Assembly (NCBI GenBank): GCA_020847545.1
Contig: JADLBV010000094.1
Span: 1 to 48,517, forward strand
DNA from: Phycisphaerales bacterium
GTDB lineage: Bacteria > Planctomycetota > Phycisphaerae > Tepidisphaerales > Tepidisphaeraceae
Direction: 5' to 3'
Length of the DNA stretch: 48,517 nt
Shown here: positions 36,527 to 46,360 of the stretch, piece by piece
Numbering within the stretch: position 1 is the first letter of the stretch
How the letters are laid out: the number at the start of each line of letters is the position of its first letter
The notes under the pieces: generated by a model
Database searches by the model: none
What the model was told of the DNA's origin: nothing
The model's input: the letters and a program-made list of their open reading frames with translations, nothing else
Position numbers and translations under genes: made by a program

Positions 36527-37573
36527 ATGAGCGTTCGATTACAGGATATTGCGGAGCGGGTGGGGGTCCGGAGCAGCACGGTTTCGGTGGTGTTGAACAA
36601 CCGAAGCAGCACGGTTCGGGTGTCTGACAAGACCCGTCAGCGCATCCTCAAGACGGCGAGAGAGCTGGAATATCACCCCAATTCGGCCGCCCGGACAATG
36701 AAGACCAAGCGGACCGGGCAGGTCGGGTTTTTACTCTCCGATCAGGTGACCGGGGGCTTGGCGAACATGTACTTCGCTCAGCACCTGGTGGGGATTGAGA
36801 AGGCCTGCCGGTTGCGCGGATACGGGGTGAGCGTCAGTTTGTACAACCTGTCGAATATTGATTCGTTTGTGTTTCCGCCCAAGGTAGGCGAGCGGTCGGT
36901 GGATGGGTTGTTCCTGACAGGGTACGTACAGGCCGACGTGGTGGAACGGTTCAAGGAATTCGGCATTCCCTGCGTCTGCATAGGTGACAACCTGGAGGTT
37001 GCCGAGCTGATTCCTACCATCGCCTGCGACATCGTAGGCGGGTTTCACCAAGCGATCGTCCATGCCGCCTCGCGGGGGCACCATCGCATCGGCTTTTGCG
37101 AGGAGCCTGACCGTCGCGGTCGGGAGGTGGCGCAACTTCTATCCCAGCGAGTGGCCGCCGACCCGGCTACCGCCCACTGTGATTTTCGCATCATCCAGTT
37201 GCCGCAGGCTCGCAACGATTATTCCGACGCCCGTCCGCTGGCTGACTGGCTGATGGGTCAGCCGGCCCTGGAGCGGCCGACAGCGTTGCTGGCCACCGAT
37301 CAAACCTTAGTGGCGCTATTGGGCGAACTATCGCGCCGTGGGCTGCGTTGTCCGCAAGATATCAGCTTGATCAGCAACTGCGACACGGTGCTGTGCGAAT
37401 TGTGCGTGCCGCAACTGACGGCGGTGAATCAGAACATCGAGGCGCTGGGCGTTACCGCCGCCGAACTTTTATTGAATCATCTCGAGCATGGCGCGAAGCT
37501 CGATAAAAACGTTTCACGTAGTGATTTCGCGTGCAAATTGGTTGTGCGCGACTCGTGTTCCGGCGTGGTGTGA
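36527..37573 (+). CDS. LacI/GalR-family transcriptional regulator
   Basis: 348 aa. An N-terminal helix-turn-helix (residues 4-25, LQDIAERVGVRSSTVSVVL) and hinge (HPNSAARTM) precede a periplasmic-binding-protein-like ligand domain of about 280 residues (start of first strand GQVGFLL). The C-terminal core CPQDISLISNCD is typical. It probably represses the sugar locus that follows and itself, given the operator at 36495-36510. The inducer is likely a sugar released by the downstream glycosidases, but that is inference. The next gene begins 47 bases later. Confidence 0.93.
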   Translation: MSVRLQDIAERVGVRSSTVSVVLNNRSSTVRVSDKTRQRILKTARELEYHPNSAARTMKTKRTGQVGFLLSDQVTGGLANMYFAQHLVGIEKACRLRGYGVSVSLYNLSNIDSFVFPPKVGERSVDGLFLTGYVQADVVERFKEFGIPCVCIGDNLEVAELIPTIACDIVGGFHQAIVHAASRGHHRIGFCEEPDRRGREVAQLLSQRVAADPATAHCDFRIIQLPQARNDYSDARPLADWLMGQPALERPTALLATDQTLVALLGELSRRGLRCPQDISLISNCDTVLCELCVPQLTAVNQNIEALGVTAAELLLNHLEHGAKLDKNVSRSDFACKLVVRDSCSGVV

Positions 37574-37619
37574 CCACGCATCAACCGGGCCGGTTTCGGC
37601 CCCTACTGGAGGACTGGTT

Positions 37620-38402
37620 ATGTTGAAGCGAATGTCGCATTGTGCAGCAGCTGCTGCAGTTCTGGCGTGTGGATTGTCGGCGCATGCGTCGGTCATCTAC
37701 AGTGCCGATTTTGAAAGTCCCACCTATACGTTGAACAGCGCGATCGCGGGACAGGCAGGATGGACTGCCAGTTCTGGCAATGATCTGGTGCGAGGTTCAA
37801 GTTATGGAGGCGGCTGGGCGAGCAATGGCCAATATCTTGTGGTCAACGGGGATAATGATATCGCGAAGTCGCCCGCATTTACTTCCAATGGGCAGACGAC
37901 CACGACAATCAGCTACGATGTTCGCCCGGGAGATTCGGCAACATCGGTTGGGCAATCGGCCGGCACGCAATATATCATGGATAACGCCGTAACCACGCGC
38001 ATGATGTTCTCCATGTACTTCCGCAGCGACGGCAGCGGTGGCTCCAAGGGGACTATCTGGGCGGCCAATGGTGCTACCTATACCGACACGAATATCCCCT
38101 GGCAATTCGTCGATCACAACACGCTGTACCACATTGATGTGACGCTGGACAGCACGGCCAAGACCTGGTCACTATCGGTCAACAACGGGTCGGCAGTCAC
38201 CGGAAGTTTCAGCGCCGTGTTCGGCTTTTCGGCCAGTACGAGCGGAGAGCCGGGATCAGCCTGGTTGCGGGGAGGTAAGAACAACAACCCCGGCGGTCTG
38301 GTGGCGTATGACAATTTGACGGTGACGGCCGTTCCGGAACCTGCGGCAGGGCTGTTGATTATGGGCGGCTTGCTGCCGATGCTTCGTCGGCGCCGCCGCT
38401 AA
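37620..38402 (+). CDS. PEP-CTERM sorting-signal protein, 260 aa
   Basis: Signal peptide at 1-23 (cleaved near AHAS) and a beta-rich body with VIYSADFESPTYT near the start, like many carbohydrate-binding jelly-roll proteins. The C-terminus is an exosortase signal: VPEP, a hydrophobic stretch (LLIMGGLLPML), then five arginines. It should be cut and anchored or released at the cell surface. The ATG has GGAGG 7 bases upstream; the longer frame overlaps the LacI gene and is rejected. A strong hairpin follows. Possibly a surface binding protein for the locus. Confidence 0.88.
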   Translation: MLKRMSHCAAAAAVLACGLSAHASVIYSADFESPTYTLNSAIAGQAGWTASSGNDLVRGSSYGGGWASNGQYLVVNGDNDIAKSPAFTSNGQTTTTISYDVRPGDSATSVGQSAGTQYIMDNAVTTRMMFSMYFRSDGSGGSKGTIWAANGATYTDTNIPWQFVDHNTLYHIDVTLDSTAKTWSLSVNNGSAVTGSFSAVFGFSASTSGEPGSAWLRGGKNNNPGGLVAYDNLTVTAVPEPAAGLLIMGGLLPMLRRRRR

Positions 38403-38428
38403 GCTGACTGCGGAAGATTCTTGCACAG

Positions 38429-38464
38429 ACCTGGAGGGCGTCGCGGGAGCGACTCCCTCCAGGT
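38429..38464 (+). terminator. Strong stem-loop after the PEP-CTERM gene
   Basis: ACCTGGAGGG pairs with CCCTCCAGGT; inside, one mismatch and then GTCGC with GCGAC around the loop GGGA. No T-run follows, so it may be a processing or stabilising hairpin and not a full terminator. It would lower expression of downstream genes relative to the PEP-CTERM gene. Confidence 0.55.
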
Positions 38465-38543
38465 CGGCAAGGTCGGAGCATCGTCAGTGCGAATGCGGAT
38501 CGAGAATAGGCGATACACGCAGGGTATTTTGAAAGGAGTTGAC

Positions 38544-39206
38544 ATGTTTCGACGCTTTCGCAGTGCGTTTACGTTGGTTGAGCTTCTGGTCGTAATCGGC
38601 ATTATCGCCCTTCTTATCAGTGTCCTGCTGCCGGCCTTGCAGCGCGCCCGTCAGTCGGCCTTGACGGTTGCCTGCGCCAGCAACCTGCGGCAGTTGGGTA
38701 TGGCGATGCAGATGTACGCCAACGATTCCAAAGGCATGTTGCCCGCCCCGTTTCCACGCGACCCGAACAACTACACGCCGGACATTCCCGCAGGGATGAC
38801 CTACTGGTTTCTGGTCTTGGGGCCGTACGTGCATGTGAACTGGGGCTGGTTGCCGGGGTATTCAACTCTGCCGGCGGACAAGCCGTCGGTGTTCGCCGAT
38901 CCGGCGCGCGATCAACTGAAGTTGTACATTATAAACGGACTGCATTACGGCTTTAACGGGGAAATGGGAGCGCGGAAGCTGCCGCAAATACGTGGAAATC
39001 GCGTGCTGCTGGCGGACGCCACGGGGTATTTTTTCCTGAACAACCGCTGGTCGGCGTTTGTATCTCAGTATCATTGGAAGCTGGGAACGGTCATCACGCT
39101 GGATTACAAACGTCATCCCAAGGGATTGAATCTTTGTTTTACGGATGGACATGTGTCGTTTGTACGCCCCGATGAAGTCACCACTACGGTAATGGATGAC
39201 CAATGA
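38544..39206 (+). CDS. Pseudopilin with H-X9-DG domain
   Basis: 220 aa. Classical prepilin start: [15 protein letters not shown] with the conserved Glu, a hydrophobic helix to about 35, then [20 protein letters not shown]. The C-terminal motif is exact: His, nine residues, DG ([17 protein letters not shown]). Such proteins are processed by prepilin peptidase and packed into a type II secretion-like system; in planctomycetes and Lentisphaerae they often stand beside glycosidase genes. GAAAGGAG ribosome site. Its stop overlaps the start of the GH42-like gene (ATGA), which links it directly to sugar breakdown. Confidence 0.94.
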   Translation: MFRRFRSAFTLVELLVVIGIIALLISVLLPALQRARQSALTVACASNLRQLGMAMQMYANDSKGMLPAPFPRDPNNYTPDIPAGMTYWFLVLGPYVHVNWGWLPGYSTLPADKPSVFADPARDQLKLYIINGLHYGFNGEMGARKLPQIRGNRVLLADATGYFFLNNRWSAFVSQYHWKLGTVITLDYKRHPKGLNLCFTDGHVSFVRPDEVTTTVMDDQ

Positions 39207-42154
39207 TGCGGCACGAAGCATTTGCCCGAGGGTTGTTCCGCGCGCTCGGCGCGCTGCTGGTGGTGTTGGTGCAAGGTTATGCGAACGCGGATGAGGCGCT
39301 GGACAGGCAATACATCCAGATTGCCCAGAAGATGGACGGCGCATACCAGTCGGCCGGTTCGCGCGTGGACATCGCGGGGTTTGATCTGGAGGAACTGACC
39401 CGACAGGGAAAGACGATCGACCCCAAGTTGCGGCAACAGGTGCAAGAGGCGGATCGGCGGCTTCGACAACAGTGGACTCAACTGGAAAACCGACGGCAGG
39501 AACTTCATCGGCATTTAGCGATGGCGATGGAGAAACCCATGGCTTATGTGCTTAGGGTGGAAAACCTGTCCGATGGTGGGTCGGGGGAGTCGGACTGGTT
39601 CGCGTTGCGCCGAGCGGTGGTGCGATTGCCTTCCGGCCAGACCATCAAGATGGAGCCTAAGCAATTTAGAGGAGCCACCTATCGGGAGAATTATTCGTAT
39701 CAATGCGAGCCTTCACCCATGACGGCGGTCTATGGGCGACAATCCAGCAACCATACGATGCAGGCCGGGTTTGATCTTCCGGCCGGGGCATCTACGGCGG
39801 GGTCAACACTCGAGATCAGCGGCTTGGACCAGGACAAGCCCGGCCAAACCCCCATCCGCATCTCGATCAACGGCGTGGAGTTGTTCAGCGGCCCCAATGG
39901 ATTTCAGAAAATCGGCTGGAGCGAAAAGGAATACGCTATTGCGGACGCCGCCTGGTCGGCCAAGGCCCCCGTGCAGACAAACGCCCAGGTGGAGGGGGAA
40001 CTGCAATCCTGGGGGAAGGAAGTGGAGGCGTTTGTTCAAGCCAGCGAGCAGATCGCCGAGAAAATCGATCTACTGACCAGCCCGGTTCGCCGGGGGCTGG
40101 CCTGGCGGAGGCGCGAATATTCCAAGGACTGGTGGAAGCAGGGATTTTTGCGCGGCATCTGCTATGAGTCCGACAGCACCTCCCGGCCGGAGCACAATCG
40201 GCCGTGGTTTCCCGATAACAAAGAGTATATTGCCAAGGCATTTGACGAGGCGGGGGTAAATCTCATTTATGATTATCCCTTCGGCGATTATGATGAACTG
40301 GGCGTGCGCGAATACAGCGCGTTGGCGCGATTCAACGACGCCATTGGCACGCCGGTGGTGCAGGTTTACTGGCCGCTGGCCCATCCGTTCGGGCAGATCA
40401 AAGACCCGGTCAAGGCGGCACGCTATTATCTCGACCCCAATGGGGCCGTGCAGGAGGCACAGTCGTATCTTTCTCGCCTGGGCGCGGGGGGAAATAACGC
40501 GAACACCCTACATGGCGTTGCCATCGATGAGCCACGTATCGGGAGCCAGGAGCATCTTCATAAAGTCCCCGAGATCGTTGCGGCGTTTCATGAATACCTG
40601 AAAGGTCGGCAGAAGGTTTTACATCAGGCGGGCATTGAGCTGGATGTGAACGCGCCCCCCGTCATCAAGGTCCAGACCGACGCCGACCTGCCGGCGTGGA
40701 TGGAATGGCAGTATTTTACGATGGATTACATCAGCGGATTTTATACGACGGTTTTCCGCAAGATGGAGGATTCCGGCCGGCTGGCGGTGCTGATCTCGCA
40801 GGATTATCTGGCGCACGAACCGCAGGTGGCCGCGTTTGTCGATTATGGCCGCAAGCTGCCGCTGGTCTGCACGGATTTGTACAACGATGCGGGCGTGAAT
40901 GAGGCGTTTGCGATGGACCTGCTGCGATCGGTCGCCTCCGGCAAAGCCATTTTGGTAAACGGATCCGGGTATTCAGCGCGCAACGACGACCGCTTTCACC
41001 GCACACTGGCCAACGGGATGCTCCGCGCCGACGGGGTGCTGACCTGGATTTACACCTATACCGCCAAATATCGCTATCGCTATTTCTTTATCCGGCCAGA
41101 CATGAAGGATGACCGGGGCCGCAGCATTCTCGATGCGTGGCGGCCGGAATATTGGGAAATTTTCCGCGAGGTCTATCGCGGCATGGCCCAAGCCGAGCCG
41201 TACCTGGCCGACACACAACCCGTGGCTCAGATTGGCGTGCTCTACAGCATGCGGTCGGTCATCGCGGAAAGTGCCCAGGGGAGTTTTTGGGGCAACCACA
41301 TCGCCCGCAACGGCCTGTACACTTACAATGCGCTGCTGGATTTGCACCGCCCAATCGAGGCGTGCATGGTCGAAGGTTTGACGCCGCAAAAACTCGAACG
41401 CTATCGCATCCTGTATCTGATCGACGCCTCCTGCCTGAGCGAAGAGGAGTGCAACACGATCCGCCAGTGGGTGCGCGGCGGCGGCACGCTGGTGGCCAGC
41501 GGCACCACTTCACTCAAGGATGAATGGGGGCGGCCCAGGAAAGATTATGCGCTGGCCGACGAGTTTGGTCTTCATTTTCAGGCCGGCGCCCAGGGCCAAA
41601 AACACTTTGCCCTCTCACTCCCTCAACTGGGGAAACTGGAGGTAAATTATGACCCCCAATTCACCTATGCCAAGGTGCGGCCCGCTGGGGCAACCGTGAT
41701 GTCGAAATGGGACAACGGCGATCCCGCGCTGTTGCGACAGAATATCGGTAAAGGGCGGGTCTATTTCGTGACCGCCGACCGGCCGGGGTATTACGCCTGT
41801 CAATCCGATCCCCTCTCGGGCCGCTATCAACCCACACAGGCCGGATTCCCGGACCTGCTGCGCTGGATCGCCACCCAGCACGTCCCGAAAGAACCGGTTG
41901 TGGTGGATGGGGCGTGCGACGATGTCGAGGTACAGCTGCGCAAAAAAGGGGATTGTTGGATCGTTCACCTGCTGGACTGGCGACAGGGGCGGGACTTGAC
42001 CGGCCTGAAACTGATCGTTCATCTGCCCGGCGACTGGCGGGCGTTTTATCCGATGGACGGCGCTGCCGCCGGAGCGATCAACGCACAAAATCCACTGCAA
42101 TTGCGGCCGATTCGCATTCATGACATGATCGTTCTGGAGCCGGTTCAACCATGA
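39203..42154 (+). CDS. GH42-like glycoside hydrolase, secreted, 983 aa
   Basis: Signal peptide (about 1-28, ending near YANA), an N-terminal ~300-residue helical and beta part, then a TIM-barrel region (about 310-690) and a flavodoxin-like segment (about 700-830, starts [17 protein letters not shown]). The last resembles the trimerisation domain of GH42 beta-galactosidases. On the strand where these enzymes have Asn-Glu, this protein has IDEPR, so the acid/base Glu is kept but Asn is replaced. The second catalytic Glu was not located. Activity on a beta-linked sugar is plausible but unproven. Overlaps both neighbours by 4 bases (ATGA). Confidence 0.75.
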   Translation: MMRHEAFARGLFRALGALLVVLVQGYANADEALDRQYIQIAQKMDGAYQSAGSRVDIAGFDLEELTRQGKTIDPKLRQQVQEADRRLRQQWTQLENRRQELHRHLAMAMEKPMAYVLRVENLSDGGSGESDWFALRRAVVRLPSGQTIKMEPKQFRGATYRENYSYQCEPSPMTAVYGRQSSNHTMQAGFDLPAGASTAGSTLEISGLDQDKPGQTPIRISINGVELFSGPNGFQKIGWSEKEYAIADAAWSAKAPVQTNAQVEGELQSWGKEVEAFVQASEQIAEKIDLLTSPVRRGLAWRRREYSKDWWKQGFLRGICYESDSTSRPEHNRPWFPDNKEYIAKAFDEAGVNLIYDYPFGDYDELGVREYSALARFNDAIGTPVVQVYWPLAHPFGQIKDPVKAARYYLDPNGAVQEAQSYLSRLGAGGNNANTLHGVAIDEPRIGSQEHLHKVPEIVAAFHEYLKGRQKVLHQAGIELDVNAPPVIKVQTDADLPAWMEWQYFTMDYISGFYTTVFRKMEDSGRLAVLISQDYLAHEPQVAAFVDYGRKLPLVCTDLYNDAGVNEAFAMDLLRSVASGKAILVNGSGYSARNDDRFHRTLANGMLRADGVLTWIYTYTAKYRYRYFFIRPDMKDDRGRSILDAWRPEYWEIFREVYRGMAQAEPYLADTQPVAQIGVLYSMRSVIAESAQGSFWGNHIARNGLYTYNALLDLHRPIEACMVEGLTPQKLERYRILYLIDASCLSEEECNTIRQWVRGGGTLVASGTTSLKDEWGRPRKDYALADEFGLHFQAGAQGQKHFALSLPQLGKLEVNYDPQFTYAKVRPAGATVMSKWDNGDPALLRQNIGKGRVYFVTADRPGYYACQSDPLSGRYQPTQAGFPDLLRWIATQHVPKEPVVVDGACDDVEVQLRKKGDCWIVHLLDWRQGRDLTGLKLIVHLPGDWRAFYPMDGAAAGAINAQNPLQLRPIRIHDMIVLEPVQP

Positions 42155-43371
42155 TGACCAACTCCCTCCTGATGGATATCGACTACGCCGACCTGGCCTG
42201 GGCCGGCGATGGCAGCCGCGAGCAGCTTCGCATGTTGTGGGACAGGCTGGCGGAATGTGGCTTCGCCGGCGCGATTCAGGATTGTTTTTTCAACGGCCAA
42301 GCCCTATATCAATCATCGCGTTTTTCCTGGTTCAGCAACCCCCAGCGCGGGCCATACCCGCTGCTGGTGCGGCGTCTGCGCGAGTTTGACCCGCTGGCCG
42401 AATCGATTCGACTGGCACAGGAGCGCGGCCTTGAATGTTACCCCTACGTGCGCCTGGTGGATGAGGCATTTTCTTCGCCGTGCCACGCCGATGAACTGTT
42501 CGTGCGCAATCCGCGACTCTGGTATCAAACCCGCTGCGGCGGTTACTCGCTGACGGGGGTTCCCTGCTTCGCCTATCCGGAGGTGCGCAACCTGTTTCTC
42601 CGTCGCTGCGAGGATCTTGCCGAACTGGGGGCGAAGGGGTTCTTTTTTGGCGCTTCCCGGTCACATTCAGGCTTGTTTACACCCTACATCGGCCATGAGG
42701 GGTGGGACATCTGGGGATTTAATCCACCGATCACCGATGAATACCAGAATCGTTACGGCGTCGATCTTCGTCGCGTGGAATCGGTTCGTCGCGGCACCAG
42801 CGATGAGCCGCGCCTGCGGGGTTATCGTCTTCTGGAATATGAAGGCACGCAACCGGTGGATGAATCGCGATTCCGTGCGATTCTGGGGGAGGGCGTTGAC
42901 CTGTTTCTCCGTTGCATCCGGGCTCGCTTTCCCGATTTTCGCATTCTCATCGAATTGACCACGACCGCCATCTCCCCCGGCAGCAATTTTCCGCACAACC
43001 TGTTCACGCTGGACTTAAAACAACTGGTGCGCGACGGCATCATCGATGAATGGTATGTGCCGGGCAACTGGAAATCCCCCCAGGAGCAGCGACTGGAAGA
43101 CCTCCGGCTGCTTCATCCGTTCCTCCACGAATCCACCGCCCGCCTGGGCGCCTGGATCAACGACATTTTCATTCTCGATGGCGGTGTCGGAAGCCACGCC
43201 TCCGTGGAGGACGTCGAGGCATACCTGCGACGACTTGCTGAATGCCCGCTCGATCGGGCGATTGTCCATGAAGCGTTATTTTTGCTGAATCACCCGCAAT
43301 CCGCGACCATCTGGTCGATGTTCAAGCGTTTTGTTCCCAACCCGAAAGACACCATCCATGCACGAGCTTAA
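42151..43371 (+). CDS. TIM-barrel protein, probable glycosidase-like, 406 aa
   Basis: No signal peptide. The strand pattern and motifs ([32 protein letters not shown]) fit a (beta/alpha)8 barrel of the kind found among putative glycosidases in planctomycetes. I cannot assign it to a named GH family. Several acidic residues at strand ends (DEAF, IEL) could be catalytic. Start overlaps the stop of the GH42-like gene (ATGA) and its stop overlaps the GH130 gene by 14 bases, so it acts with them. Unknown substrate. Confidence 0.7.
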   Translation: MMTNSLLMDIDYADLAWAGDGSREQLRMLWDRLAECGFAGAIQDCFFNGQALYQSSRFSWFSNPQRGPYPLLVRRLREFDPLAESIRLAQERGLECYPYVRLVDEAFSSPCHADELFVRNPRLWYQTRCGGYSLTGVPCFAYPEVRNLFLRRCEDLAELGAKGFFFGASRSHSGLFTPYIGHEGWDIWGFNPPITDEYQNRYGVDLRRVESVRRGTSDEPRLRGYRLLEYEGTQPVDESRFRAILGEGVDLFLRCIRARFPDFRILIELTTTAISPGSNFPHNLFTLDLKQLVRDGIIDEWYVPGNWKSPQEQRLEDLRLLHPFLHESTARLGAWINDIFILDGGVGSHASVEDVEAYLRRLAECPLDRAIVHEALFLLNHPQSATIWSMFKRFVPNPKDTIHARA

Positions 43372-44323
43372 TCGACCCTTCCCCTGGCAGGATCGTCCGC
43401 AAGGATCGACAGAAATCATCTGGCGTTACAGCCAGAATCCAATCATCCAGCGCGACTTGCTGCCCACCTCCAACAGCATCTTCAACAGCGCCGTGGTCCC
43501 CTTTGGCGACGGCTACGCCGGCGTCTTCCGCTGCGATGACCGCCGGCGTCGAATGCTGTTGCACGCCGGCTTCAGCGCGGATGGCCTGCATTGGAACATC
43601 GACCATGCCCCCATCCGCTTCCAGTGCGACATCCCGGAAATCGCTGATTTTGAACAGGGCTACGACCCCCGCGTCGTCTGGATCGATGACCGCTACTACA
43701 TCACCTGGTGCAACATCTACCACGGTCCCACCATCGGCGTCGCGTGGACGAACGATTTCAAGACCTTCCACCAGTTGGAAAATGCCCTTTTGCCCTACAA
43801 CCGCAACGGCGTACTCTTTCCGCGTAAAATCAACGGCCGGTTCGCCCTGCTCAGCCGGCCCAGCGACCGCGGCCACACCCCCTTCGGCGACATTTTTTAC
43901 AGCGAAAGCCCGGACCTGTGCTACTGGGGAAAACACCGCCATGTGATGAGCCCCTTGCCCGACAGTTGGCAATCGACCAAAATCGGCGCCGGCCCGGCAC
44001 CAATCGAAACACCCCACGGCTGGCTGCTGATCTACCATGGTGTGCTGACGAGCTGCAATGGCTTTGTCTACAGCTTCGGCGCAGCCCTGCTCGACAAGGA
44101 CGAACCATGGAAAATCAAACACCGCGCCGCCCCCTACCTGATGTCGCCGCAGACCCTTTACGAGCTGGTCGGTGACGTCCCTTCGGTGGTCTTCCCCTGC
44201 GCTGCCCTGCTGGATGAACCCACCGGTCGACTGGCAATCTATTACGGCTGCGCCGACACCGTCACCGCCGTCGCCTTCGCCTACCTGGACGACCTGATTG
44301 CATTTGCGGGCCAAAACCCCTGA
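43358..44323 (+). CDS. Glycoside hydrolase family 130 protein (glycoside phosphorylase)
   Basis: 321 aa five-bladed beta-propeller. [17 protein letters not shown] matches the GH130 centre that places the catalytic Asp, and [20 protein letters not shown] is the typical downstream signature. GH130 enzymes phosphorolyse beta-mannosides, some being hydrolases. Start placed at MHELNRP; the frame begins earlier but only inside the previous gene. Cytoplasmic, without signal peptide. It would pass phosphosugar to glycolysis. Last gene of the tightly packed sugar locus. Confidence 0.9.
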   Translation: MHELNRPFPWQDRPQGSTEIIWRYSQNPIIQRDLLPTSNSIFNSAVVPFGDGYAGVFRCDDRRRRMLLHAGFSADGLHWNIDHAPIRFQCDIPEIADFEQGYDPRVVWIDDRYYITWCNIYHGPTIGVAWTNDFKTFHQLENALLPYNRNGVLFPRKINGRFALLSRPSDRGHTPFGDIFYSESPDLCYWGKHRHVMSPLPDSWQSTKIGAGPAPIETPHGWLLIYHGVLTSCNGFVYSFGAALLDKDEPWKIKHRAAPYLMSPQTLYELVGDVPSVVFPCAALLDEPTGRLAIYYGCADTVTAVAFAYLDDLIAFAGQNP

Positions 44324-44415
44324 TCAATCCATCCGCAGATCCTTCGGCGGGGGAAGGACCAGAAGAAGGGGTGCGGATGAAGGGGTGAGGGGGTGACAAG
44401 GAGAGTGGGAGAGGT

Positions 44416-44481
44416 AATCGTTCTTTGTGGGGAAGTCCAGACCCAAGTCGGACCATCCCTCACAACACCTCCCACCCCATA
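44416..44481. repeat. 66-bp direct repeat, left copy
   Basis: Matches 48104-48169 at all but about five or six positions by eye, without gaps. The core GTGGGGAAGTCCAGACCCAA is identical. The two copies bracket the whole defence block, so they may be sites of past recombination, or members of a dispersed family. Confidence 0.88.
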
Positions 44482-44498
44482 CCCCCCCGCCGGGGGAT

Positions 44499-44596
44499 AG
44501 AGCATCCTCATCTCATTCGTGGCGTTGTGTAGGAATGATGTGCCATGGCACGACGAAGCCAGAATGGGGATGAAGACACTGGCTGCGTCATCGTCT
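44499..44596. repeat. Dispersed 98-bp repeat, copy 2
   Basis: Second copy of the element at 36141-36238, same length and orientation. Begins a few bases after a G/C hairpin and ends 51 bases before the methylase remnant ATG. Confidence 0.8.
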
Positions 44597-44646
44597 ACAT
44601 CTCATCTTATTTGCCCGATCCTTCACCACGCCTTATCCTTGAGTCC

Positions 44647-45264
44647 ATGGCCAAAGCATCCCGCCTTGAAAGCGCGACGGCCTCCCAGCCCCTCAACCGC
44701 TCGCTCAGCGCCGCCAAAAAGGCCAAGCAGGATGAGTTTTACACCCAGCACAAAGACATCCAAAAGGAGATCGAGGCGTATCTGGAGTTCAACCCCGACA
44801 CCTTTCGCTCAAAGATAGTCTACTGCAACTGCGACGACCCCTTTGAAAGCAATTACTTCAAATACTTCGCCGCCAACTTCAACAAGCTGGGGCTGAAAAA
44901 GTTGATCACCACCAGCTACGACGGCTCCCCCATCGCCAACGCCCAGCTCACGTTCGAGGAATACCTCGCGGGCAACGGCAAGCGCCCAAAGCCCAAGGCC
45001 GTCGCCGTCATCGTCGATCATGTCAAGGATGAGGATGGGGATGGGGCGGCCAACATCGAGGATGTCAAACTCTTTCTCAAGAAGAACAAGGCCGCCCGCA
45101 TCCCGCTCAAGGCGGATGACCAATACCCCGGCGGCGATTTCCGCAGCGCCCAATGCGTCGAGTTTCTCAAAGAGGCGGATATCGTCGTCACCAATCCGCC
45201 ATTCTCACTGTTCACCTGGCTTCCCGCTCATCCCCACCGGCTTCTTTTTCGTCTTTGTAATTGA
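44647..45264 (+). pseudogene. EcoRI-type adenine DNA methylase, 3' half lost
   Basis: The first 189 codons are plainly M.EcoRI family: DEFYTQ, VYCNCDDPFESNYFKYFA, LGLKKLI, GDFRSAQ, and DIVVTNPPFSLF with the N6-adenine catalytic NPPF motif. M.EcoRI has about 326 residues and continues long after NPPFSLF. Here homology stops at about 45213 and 16 unrelated codons lead to a stop. From that base on, the DNA belongs to the restriction gene on the opposite strand. The ATG at 44647 is chosen because the upstream frame is made by the 98-bp repeat. It cannot be functional without the missing C-terminal half. Confidence 0.88.
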
Positions 45265-46360
45265 ACTCGACCTTGCTTTGAATGGTGATTTCTGAGATGA
45301 CATCGGTAAGTCGTCCGGCTTTGATTACTTCGTCAAACTTTTTCAACAGCATCGGGATGTTGATAACCTCTTCGATGCAGTTAATGTACCTTTCCACGAT
45401 CTTCCGAACGCGATAGAGCTTAAGTGCTTGCCGTTGAATCTCTTTTGTGACCTCCTCCGGCGACTTATTCGACTTGACAACAAACGTAATCGGGTAGCGT
45501 TGAATCTTGTCGATATCCAGAAAATACTTTTTCACGTCCAAGGTTTCGGTGACTTGAAAGAAACGCCCGAGTGGTTTCATCACGAAGTCGATGCCTCCGT
45601 CGTTGGCGTTGGTGCGTCCCGTCTTGTAAAGAATGAGGTAATCCTCCTTGACCGTCTCATACGTCAAGCCCCACCAAATCGATTGCCCGGCATATGCTTC
45701 TTTGAGAATCGCGTAGCTCACAATCTCAAAAATTCGCGCATCGACATTCGGCGCGAGCAATGCTCTGATGAACTCCATCGCGTGTTTCGGCTTTTCATTT
45801 TGGATCACTCCGAGTTTTGCCAAGTCTCCGATGAAAGTTTCAAAAGCATTTCGCTTAGCGGCGGCGTAGGCATCGATGATTTCCAGCACCGCTTGAGCAA
45901 TGTTGATTTTCACCTTGCCAAGGTCAACGATGAGCGCGTTTTCGTTGATCCAATACAACCCGTTTTGATCGTCACGAATAATTGGCTCATAACCGGCCTT
46001 CGGATAGAACTTCTTGAACTCATCGTTCAAGCGTGTGTTTAAGTGATGGTTCTGGAGCTTCGCGCCAAAAGGCAATTGCCGTTGCCTGTGAAACAGCGGA
46101 CTAAACTTAGCACCACCATAGTCTTTGTACTTGCCGCTCTTATGAAAGCCGCCTTTCACATAATCTTCGATGAGTACATAAAGAGCATAGAGATTGCCGA
46201 ACGATCCGCGCGACTTTGATCCGCGTGACGCCGCTTTGGTCTTGATATTCAGGTAACCAATGAGCGGACTTGCCGAGAAAACAGCCTGTGCGTATACCCT
46301 AAAGCGATTGTTGAGTATGCGTTTGATGGTCGGTGTGAAGTGATGCTCGGTTGTTCCCAT
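45212..46360 (-). CDS. Putative type II restriction endonuclease, 382 aa
   Basis: Its ATG overlaps the stop of the methylase gene (TGATG), the classical arrangement of a restriction pair, so it is most likely the cognate nuclease. No family name is recognised from sequence. A candidate PD-(D/E)XK-like centre is NDGGIDFVMKPLGRFFQVTE: an Asp and, about a dozen residues on, Q-V-T-E. Codon composition is AT-rich (roughly 45% GC), as for the methylase. The last codon sits on the junction with the EcoRI-type remnant, so its C-terminus may have been trimmed or altered. A GTG directly before the ATG is the alternative start. Confidence 0.72.
   Translation of the reverse strand: MGTTEHHFTPTIKRILNNRFRVYAQAVFSASPLIGYLNIKTKAASRGSKSRGSFGNLYALYVLIEDYVKGGFHKSGKYKDYGGAKFSPLFHRQRQLPFGAKLQNHHLNTRLNDEFKKFYPKAGYEPIIRDDQNGLYWINENALIVDLGKVKINIAQAVLEIIDAYAAAKRNAFETFIGDLAKLGVIQNEKPKHAMEFIRALLAPNVDARIFEIVSYAILKEAYAGQSIWWGLTYETVKEDYLILYKTGRTNANDGGIDFVMKPLGRFFQVTETLDVKKYFLDIDKIQRYPITFVVKSNKSPEEVTKEIQRQALKLYRVRKIVERYINCIEEVINIPMLLKKFDEVIKAGRLTDVISEITIQSKVEFNYKDEKEAGGDEREAR

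Larger units (their letters stand above)
44324..44646. other. 323-base intergenic region with repeats, before the R-M block
   Basis: It contains a purine-rich stretch (about 44349-44415), the first 66-bp direct repeat (44416-44481), a small C/G hairpin (44484-44496), and the second copy of the 98-bp repeat (44499-44596). No gene supported. An apparent open frame that enters the methylase remnant begins inside the repeat. Confidence 0.75.

Noticed and set aside
44545-44646. Upstream extension of the EcoRI-type methylase remnant
   Set aside because: Encoded by the 98-bp repeat; M.EcoRI-like sequence starts only after the ATG at 44647.
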